From the IMG/VR virus record IMGVR_UViG_3300042534_000414, positions 1-63,321 of that record: a stretch of DNA of 63,321 bases; one strand, given 5' to 3'. Positions within the stretch are counted from its first letter, which is position 1. Each line of letters opens with the position of its first letter. The DNA is from a virus. The position numbers and the translations under genes were made by a program. Of the stretch, positions 59,174-63,321 are shown one piece after another. The notes under the pieces are model-generated. The model was given only the letters and a program-made list of their open reading frames with translations, had not been told where the DNA came from and did no database searches.

Positions 59174-59928
59174 AACAAAAAATATTAACGTTTGGTACTA
59201 ACAAGGTTGGAACTATTGGTGGTAAGTTAATGGGGTTTGTTAATCCTATTTTAAAAGCTGTGCCATACGTTTGGTATAATAATGATTTAGATACAATTTC
59301 AAAAACAGGAGCGGATAGAGTAAGTGAATGGAGGGATAGCAGTGGTAATGGTAGGCACTTAACACAAGCAACGGGAGGAAGTCAGCCGTTGTGGGTTGAC
59401 AGTCTATTGAACGGACAAGGGGGAATTAATTTCGATGGTGCAAGTACAGCCAAATTTCTATCTACTACGTTTGCTAGTGATTTAACTGGAGTTGTTGATG
59501 TTTTTTTTATTGGTAGAATGTTGACCGCTCCGAGTACATTCCCTTATTATTTTGGTGGGGTATCTGCTACTAAGCGAATTATAATGTATTGGTTGTCTAA
59601 TAATTATTATTTAGTAACAACAGACCCGAGTGGCGAGTTATTTCCAGCCATTAAAGCGCAAACAATTCCCACAGGATTTCAGTATATGAACCCAACTTTT
59701 GATTCCACAAACTCAGAGTATAGAGAAAACAGGAATTTAATTTCTTCTTTTGTTTTGCGTTCGGTTGTTGCTAGTGGTTTAAGGTTTGGTGCTAACCAAG
59801 ATAATCCACCAAATGCGCAATCAAGATTAAACGGAACAATCATGGAGTTTGTTGCTTACAACAGAAAAGTAACAGCCGATGAACGAATTGCTATTAATGA
59901 TTATTTTATGTCGAAATATGGTTTATAA
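59164..59928 (+). CDS. LamG/concanavalin-like adhesin
   Basis: A 254-aa protein. After a short N-terminus (about 40 residues), VSEWRDSSGNGRHLTQATGG, then GINFDGASTAKFLSTTF, then FFIGRM mark the beta-sandwich of LamG or concanavalin-type lectins, which bind glycans. ADERIAINDYFMSKYGL is the usual closing helix of this family. It is probably a second receptor-binding component working with the fibre encoded upstream. Confidence 0.65.
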   Translation: MAIEQKILTFGTNKVGTIGGKLMGFVNPILKAVPYVWYNNDLDTISKTGADRVSEWRDSSGNGRHLTQATGGSQPLWVDSLLNGQGGINFDGASTAKFLSTTFASDLTGVVDVFFIGRMLTAPSTFPYYFGGVSATKRIIMYWLSNNYYLVTTDPSGELFPAIKAQTIPTGFQYMNPTFDSTNSEYRENRNLISSFVLRSVVASGLRFGANQDNPPNAQSRLNGTIMEFVAYNRKVTADERIAINDYFMSKYGL

Positions 59929-60373
59929 AATAGATTTAAGCGTTTACACAACGCAAATCCAAACATTAAATAATGAATGGATAACACAACATAGGGAGAA
60001 CAATCCACAAGATACCATTACACAACGTTATGTTGATGAATGGATATGGCGTGGGTTTGGTTATGTTGTTAAAGATGCAATTACAGAGCAGTATATTACT
60101 GATTTTGCGGAAATAGTGGAGGAATTACCAACAAGGTGGCACGAAGATAAAGCCGTTCAAATCATACAAAATAAAAGCGGTGTAGTTTGGGGGGCAATGA
60201 ATGAACCTGAGATTGCTATGGCTTTAGCAATGCACCGAAAAACAACGAATATGCAAACCTATGAAGAGGGCGATAAACTTTATTTCTATGCTGAAACAAT
60301 TCTACCTGAACACCAAGCGATTTTTGATGCCTATCCACAACTTGAAATAACTATAAACCATGCAGAAAACTAA
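59918..60373 (+). CDS. Hypothetical protein, 151 aa
   Basis: I start at the ATG at 59918, which overlaps the lectin stop by 11 bases; the longer frame would begin inside the lectin gene. The product, MVYKIDLSVYTTQIQTLNNE at the start, is acidic and helical. It may be a fibre chaperone or small appendage protein by position, but no family is recognised. Confidence 0.5.
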   Translation: MVYKIDLSVYTTQIQTLNNEWITQHRENNPQDTITQRYVDEWIWRGFGYVVKDAITEQYITDFAEIVEELPTRWHEDKAVQIIQNKSGVVWGAMNEPEIAMALAMHRKTTNMQTYEEGDKLYFYAETILPEHQAIFDAYPQLEITINHAEN

Positions 60374-60500
60374 CATTGAAAGAGTTGCATTTATTGTATT
60401 ATTTGGAATATTTTTTTACTTGTTTGCGGTTAAATGCACATCAGATAAAAAGATAGATAAAGTAAAACATCCTCACTATCCTTATGTAATTGAAAAATGA
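60360..60500 (+). CDS. Small membrane or lipoprotein-like protein, 46 aa
   Basis: ATG at 60360, TGA at 60498-60500. The product starts MQKTNIERVAFIVLFGIFFY, and the hydrophobic segment ends LFAVKC, so the Cys could be a lipoprotein site or the protein is a single-pass membrane peptide. Its TGA overlaps the holin-like ATG (ATGA), so it belongs to the lysis unit. It could be an o-spanin-like or antiholin-like peptide. Confidence 0.5.
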   Translation: MQKTNIERVAFIVLFGIFFYLFAVKCTSDKKIDKVKHPHYPYVIEK

Positions 60501-60712
60501 AAATTAATTTTAACAATATGAGAAACAAATTAGCTATATTTTACAGCTTTGTTTCGGTGGTTTACCTTTTTTGCGTAACTTTTATGACTATACCTAAAGA
60601 TAACCATAGGGTAGTTGATACAGTACTAGGTTTTTTAATAGGTACTTTAGTTGCGACAATTATTAATTATTACTTTGGAGATAGTCAAACAAATTCTAAA
60701 CCAACTGAATAA
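60497..60712 (+). CDS. Holin-like protein
   Basis: A 71-aa protein with two membrane segments (LAIFYSFVSVVYLFCVTFM and VVDTVLGFLIGTLVATIINY) and a short charged C-terminus. Size, topology and position just upstream of an amidase suggest a class II-type holin that opens the inner membrane at lysis time. Its TAATG overlaps the next gene. Confidence 0.6.
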   Translation: MKINFNNMRNKLAIFYSFVSVVYLFCVTFMTIPKDNHRVVDTVLGFLIGTLVATIINYYFGDSQTNSKPTE

Positions 60713-61218
60713 TGGAAAACTTTGAGCCATATACTGCACCTTATAAAGACCAATTGTTTGGTAAGCCTTACAGATTCTTTACAGAGAAAGCTGTTTATGT
60801 TAGCTTTTTAAAACAAGTAAATACATTTAAGTTAGGGATTAATTATTACAATTGTCTAAACCTAATTTTTAAAAGTAGGTTTTGGGAAACACATGGCTTC
60901 GATGCTAAAACATTTGTAAAGGATAACTACCAAGGTAACATTTCAAGTTTTTTTCATGACTACCCTTCACGTTGTGGTTTCGGTGGTAAAAAAAATGATA
61001 TTATTTTCTTATATTTGGAGCTTAAATCTGGAGCAGGTATAAAATGGGCATTTACTCAATACTTTGCTGTTAGGGTTGCTGCACAATTATTCATATTGAG
61101 AGATCACATAAAAGGAGAAAGAGTACAGGAACCAGAATGGCTTAAAGATTTGTATAAAGAAACAATTGTTAAACTAAAAAGAGAATATAAAATCAAATCA
61201 TGGAAATTACTAATCTAA
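60712..61218 (+). CDS. DUF1353-like protein in the lysis module
   Basis: A 168-aa protein. The region SSFFHDYPSRCGFGGKKNDI followed by a long helix ending FAVRVAAQL follows the DUF1353 pattern (an H-D pair, then N/D-D-I-F, then a helix), a family found in phage and prophage late regions with a possible hydrolase or lysis-linked role. It overlaps the amidase gene by 19 bases. An RCACAATT word lies near its end at 61081. Confidence 0.5.
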   Translation: MENFEPYTAPYKDQLFGKPYRFFTEKAVYVSFLKQVNTFKLGINYYNCLNLIFKSRFWETHGFDAKTFVKDNYQGNISSFFHDYPSRCGFGGKKNDIIFLYLELKSGAGIKWAFTQYFAVRVAAQLFILRDHIKGERVQEPEWLKDLYKETIVKLKREYKIKSWKLLI

Positions 61219-61655
61219 TCCTACCAAAAGCAACAAGACCTTTGAATAGCATTATTATTCATTGTGCAATGACAAGACCAACAATGAATACAAGTGTGTA
61301 TGATATAGAACAATGGCATAAGGCTCGAGGTTTTAACGAGATTGGTTATCACTATTACATTAAGTTTAATGGCTCACTACACTTAGGAAGAGATTTAAAT
61401 AAAGTAGGAGCGCATTGTAAAGGTAAAAATACAGGTAGTATTGGTATCTGTTTAGAAGGTGGTTGGGATGGTAAATATGACTATACGCCTGAACAAGAAA
61501 AAACCTTAGCTTCATTGTTAATTCACTTAACAGAAGAATACACAATTTCCTTACAGAACATACATGGACATAACGAGTTTGATAAGGGTAAGACTTGTCC
61601 GAACTTTTTTGTTCCTGATTGGGTAAAAAGATTAGATAAATATTTATTTGTATAA
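61200..61655 (+). CDS. N-acetylmuramoyl-L-alanine amidase (endolysin)
   Basis: A 151-aa protein that matches T7 lysozyme-type amidases in length and motifs: SIIIHCAMTRP gives zinc ligand His21, EIGYHYYIK gives the catalytic Tyr near 50, HCKGKNTGSIGICLEGG is the middle strand, and IHGHNEFDKGKTCPNF supplies His124 (or 122), Lys131 and Cys133. It cleaves the amide bond between muramic acid and L-alanine in peptidoglycan at lysis. It has no signal peptide, so it depends on the holin. Confidence 0.9.
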   Translation: MEITNLILPKATRPLNSIIIHCAMTRPTMNTSVYDIEQWHKARGFNEIGYHYYIKFNGSLHLGRDLNKVGAHCKGKNTGSIGICLEGGWDGKYDYTPEQEKTLASLLIHLTEEYTISLQNIHGHNEFDKGKTCPNFFVPDWVKRLDKYLFV

Positions 61656-61675
61656 AAATAAACGTATTTAAGAAC

Positions 61676-62002
61676 ATGAATGAGATAAACGATTTTACGA
61701 AATTAATTCTTAATGAACTAGAGCGAAATAGAACTAGCGTAGAGAATTTAAAATTAAATTTAGATAAAAAATTTGATGATTTGCAACGTGAAATTGTTAA
61801 AATACAAACAGCGGAAAAAGATTTGCACGATTTAAAACTGTGGCATAAAGAAGTGACTGATACATGGAGCGCAAGGCAGATGAAAGAAGCTAAAGATGAG
61901 ATTTATGATCAGAAAAATAAATGGTCTAAGGCAATCGGTTTATTAATTGCAATTGAAATAATAGTAGGCTTTATAATTTCGTGGATATTAAAGAAATTTT
62001 AA
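61676..62002 (+). CDS. Coiled-coil membrane protein of lysis region
   Basis: A 108-aa protein with an N-terminal coiled coil (about 1-80, KLNLDKKFDDLQREIVKIQT) and one C-terminal membrane helix (KAIGLLIAIEIIVGFIISWI). This matches small phage proteins near endolysins that may be holin partners or i-spanin-like, although spanins usually have the membrane helix first. The role is inferred. Confidence 0.5.
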   Translation: MNEINDFTKLILNELERNRTSVENLKLNLDKKFDDLQREIVKIQTAEKDLHDLKLWHKEVTDTWSARQMKEAKDEIYDQKNKWSKAIGLLIAIEIIVGFIISWILKKF

Positions 62003-62003
62003 A

Positions 62004-62420
62004 ATGGAAACATTTAAAAAATTTGAAGATATTAAAATCCTAAGTGAAAAAATATCGAATATTTTTAAGCAAAACGAATTGCTGAAAATGGCAATTAATA
62101 CAAGTCATGAAGGAATTGCAATTTTGAACGAAAAAGGAGAATACATTTATCTTAATAAAGCACACGCGGAAATGTTTGGTTATAGCGTAGATGAATTAAT
62201 TGGTAAAACGTGGCAAATTTTATATAAAGAAAAAGATGTTGAATACTTTGTAAATGAAGTATTCCCAATTATAGAGCAGAATGGTAAATGGTCGGGTAAA
62301 TATATTGGTTACGCTAAAAATGGAAATCCAGTAAATGAAGAAGTATATTTAACATCTTTACCAAACGGTGGTTTAGTATGCACTTGTAGAGTTGATATTT
62401 GTAAACCATGTAATAAATAA
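62004..62420 (+). CDS. Stand-alone PAS-domain protein
   Basis: A 138-aa protein. Residues about 28-130 form a PAS sensor fold: INTSHEGIAILNEKGEYIYL, NKAHAEMFGYSVDELIGKTW, then a helix, WSGKYIGYAKNGNPVNEEVY, and a final strand. No kinase, cyclase or DNA-binding domain is attached. The last residues contain several Cys (VCTCRVDICKPCNK). PAS domains sense ligands, redox or light and mediate pairing; PAS-only genes are rare in phages. It lies between lysis genes and is probably expressed late. It might tune lysis timing or interfere with a host sensor kinase. Confidence 0.75.
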   Translation: METFKKFEDIKILSEKISNIFKQNELLKMAINTSHEGIAILNEKGEYIYLNKAHAEMFGYSVDELIGKTWQILYKEKDVEYFVNEVFPIIEQNGKWSGKYIGYAKNGNPVNEEVYLTSLPNGGLVCTCRVDICKPCNK

Positions 62421-62437
62421 TTATTAATTTTAAAAAT

Positions 62438-62953
62438 ATGGAAAATATAAAAAACATAATCATTATCTTACTTAGTATAATACTTTTAAAATGTTGTTTA
62501 AAAGGTGAAGATAGAATTATAGAAACAGAGATTCAGTATTTACCTGGTAAATCTGATACTGTTTATATAACACATACAGTAGTTAAAAAAGATATTCTCC
62601 CTTCTTCTGTTACAGTTATTCGTGATACTATACGTGATACATTAGTTTACGAATTTAATCGTTTTACGACTGATTATAATGATAGTTTGTTAAGCTTACA
62701 AATTGTGCAAGATATAGATGGTGTATTACTTAAATCTGATATTCAATATACTTTTAAGCAACCATCAGTAACTAGAGTAGATACATTAAAAATAACCGAG
62801 CGTATAGAGAAAAATGGATTGTACATCGGTACACAATTTGGGTACAAGAACATCACTCCATACGCATCTTACTTATTCAAATCCTATAAGATAGATTTAG
62901 GAATTAATCTTTTTAATCGTACCCCTATGGTTGGTATTGGCGTAAAGCTTTAA
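62438..62953 (+). CDS. Membrane-anchored spanin-like protein
   Basis: A 171-aa protein with an N-terminal hydrophobic helix (IIIILLSIILLKCCL) ending in Cys residues that could be lipidated, and a periplasmic part with DTVYITHTVVKKDI and RDTIRDTLVYEF. The C-terminal 50 residues are beta-rich (YIGTQFGYKNITPYASYLF). The layout suits a spanin or spanin-like component that joins inner and outer membrane at the end of lysis in Bacteroidota phages. Its last 57 bases overlap the convergent HNH-like gene. Confidence 0.45.
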   Translation: MENIKNIIIILLSIILLKCCLKGEDRIIETEIQYLPGKSDTVYITHTVVKKDILPSSVTVIRDTIRDTLVYEFNRFTTDYNDSLLSLQIVQDIDGVLLKSDIQYTFKQPSVTRVDTLKITERIEKNGLYIGTQFGYKNITPYASYLFKSYKIDLGINLFNRTPMVGIGVKL

Positions 62954-63214
62954 TTCTTCCTGTAAATCAAAAACCTTTTTCCATTTAGGATTATCCATTA
63001 GTTTTTCCCTATTACCAGTTTCCCACTCCATGTGTTCCTTAATTGTTTTAAGGATAATATTACGTTTATCCATTCTCATTTCTGGATATGCGCCTTTGCT
63101 TAGTATATGTGAAAAATAAGCAACATTAAAGCTCCCTAATGGCTCTCCTGATATTTCTGAATAGTGAGGGCGTTCTTTCCATATCTCTACAAATAAAGCA
63201 AATTCTCCTTTCAT
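62897..63214 (-). CDS. HNH-like endonuclease family protein, last left-arm gene
   Basis: The 105-aa product begins MKGEFALFVEIWKERPHYSE, then SGEPLGSFNVAYFSHILSKG and AYPEMRMDKRNIILKTIKEH. The pattern H-I-L-x-K-G-x-Y-P, then N-I-I-L, then E-H is that of an HNH-like fold seen in small phage proteins; nuclease activity is not proven. In the circle its ATG overlaps the stop of 17-256. It runs leftward and converges with the spanin-like gene, overlapping by 57 bases, with no terminator between them. Confidence 0.5.
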   Translation of the reverse strand: MKGEFALFVEIWKERPHYSEISGEPLGSFNVAYFSHILSKGAYPEMRMDKRNIILKTIKEHMEWETGNREKLMDNPKWKKVFDLQEELKLYANTNHRGTIKKINS

Positions 63215-63321
63215 TTAATTACGTAGTTTAGGGTTAGCATTTTTCTAAAGTGTGTATTGTACGTAGCTTTGTGTGTAACCTTACATATTATAGCTTCGGT
63301 AGGTGTATTCCCTTTTACGTG
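63195..63321. repeat. Terminal overlap, copy 2
   Basis: Exact repeat of bases 1-127. Position 63211 corresponds to position 17 of the window. Confidence 0.9.

Larger units (their letters stand above)
221..62838. repeat. Dispersed RCACAATT word, 106 copies
   Basis: Hand count of RCACAATT on both strands. Minus-strand copies start (plus coordinates) at 221, 768, 1264, 2259, 2814, 3178, 4717, 5057, 6172, 6411, 6950, 7751, 8230, 8555, 9045, 9267, 10008, 10523, 11113, 11489, 12211, 12363, 14016, 14620, 15503, 16834, 17112, 17559, 22774, 22968, 23156, 23230, 24561, 25024, 27824, 28323, 35014, 35323, 37536, 39459, 41904, 43230, 44925, 45594 and 62701. Plus-strand copies start at 3482, 6051, 9516, 10822, 11250, 12481, 12769, 16905, 17453, 18347, 19066, 19327, 19450, 20320, 20441, 21293, 21389, 22427, 24357, 24468, 24707, 26447, 28442, 28893, 31284, 31653, 33622, 34382, 35133, 35439, 36341, 37207, 37295, 37990, 39216, 39923, 39976, 40607, 40661, 41494, 42952, 43814, 44977, 45925, 46012, 46351, 49510, 49789, 51100, 51610, 52399, 52609, 52906, 54478, 55630, 57051, 57470, 57789, 61081, 61540 and 62831. 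The upstream flank is often GGY or GGT, giving GGYTRCACAATT. The function is unknown. Confidence 0.9.

Noticed and set aside
221-62838. RCACAATT as a codon-usage artefact (Ala-Gln-Leu)
   Set aside because: The word occurs in all frames, on both strands, encodes different tripeptides, and is also present between genes.
1-63321. CRISPR array
   Set aside because: No regularly spaced direct repeats with unique spacers are present. The dispersed 8-bp word is irregularly spaced and lies within genes.
1-63321. tRNA, tmRNA or rRNA genes
   Set aside because: No T-loop or anticodon-arm pattern with an acceptor stem was seen. The hairpin region at 24373-24463 was tested by eye and lacks the cloverleaf.

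Overview
The window is a complete, circularly closed phage genome. Bases 1-127 are repeated exactly as bases 63195-63321, so the unique unit is 63,194 bp and the ends are an assembly overlap inside one operon. The host is probably a member of the Bacteroidota. Composition is A+T rich, Shine-Dalgarno sites are mostly absent, and the promoters I can see have the Bacteroidota form TTTG-N18-20-TAnnTTTG (near 14.56, 15.87, 21.09, 22.50, 23.35, 24.70, 25.94 and 30.88 kb). The virion genes suggest a crAss-like or Cellulophaga phi38:1-like podovirus: TerL, portal, acidic scaffold, capsid, small connector/ring proteins, a very large tail stabilisation protein, a giant ejected protein, and no tape measure or tail sheath. 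That placement is inference from gene order and protein character.

The layout is two divergent arms. The left arm (about 21.7 kb down to 17, continuing across the junction to 62.9 kb) runs leftward and holds regulation, replication and recombination. It carries an XRE-like repressor, many tiny proteins, a sliding-clamp-like protein, a DnaA domain IV-like protein, a small serine recombinase, primase-helicase, SSB, a replication-protein C-terminal homologue, MazG, YqaJ exonuclease, a coiled-coil partner, a putative ssDNA-annealing protein and nucleases. No DNA polymerase or RNA polymerase is recognisable. The hub at 21.66-22.56 kb is non-coding and holds a perfect palindrome, GCGCGT iterons, two copies of a 25-bp repeat and a rightward promoter.

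The right arm (22.56-62.95 kb) runs rightward: a tandem GroES-like co-chaperonin, an AntA antirepressor, a structured leader, small proteins, a candidate small RNA between two terminators, packaging and head genes, connector proteins, the 1586-aa stabilisation protein, internal virion proteins including a 2728-aa polyvalent protein with a ParB-like segment, tail fibre/lectin proteins, and a lysis module (holin-like, amidase, spanin-like) that also carries a stand-alone PAS domain. The arms converge with overlap at 62.9 kb.

The strongest unexplained signal is a non-palindromic word, RCACAATT (extended form about GGYTRCACAATT). I counted 106 copies by hand, where base composition predicts roughly six. 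It occurs in all reading frames and between genes, with long domains of biased orientation that do not simply follow gene direction. A second unexplained feature is a pair of 30-bp inverted repeats beside the serine recombinase, which may be a DNA inversion switch.
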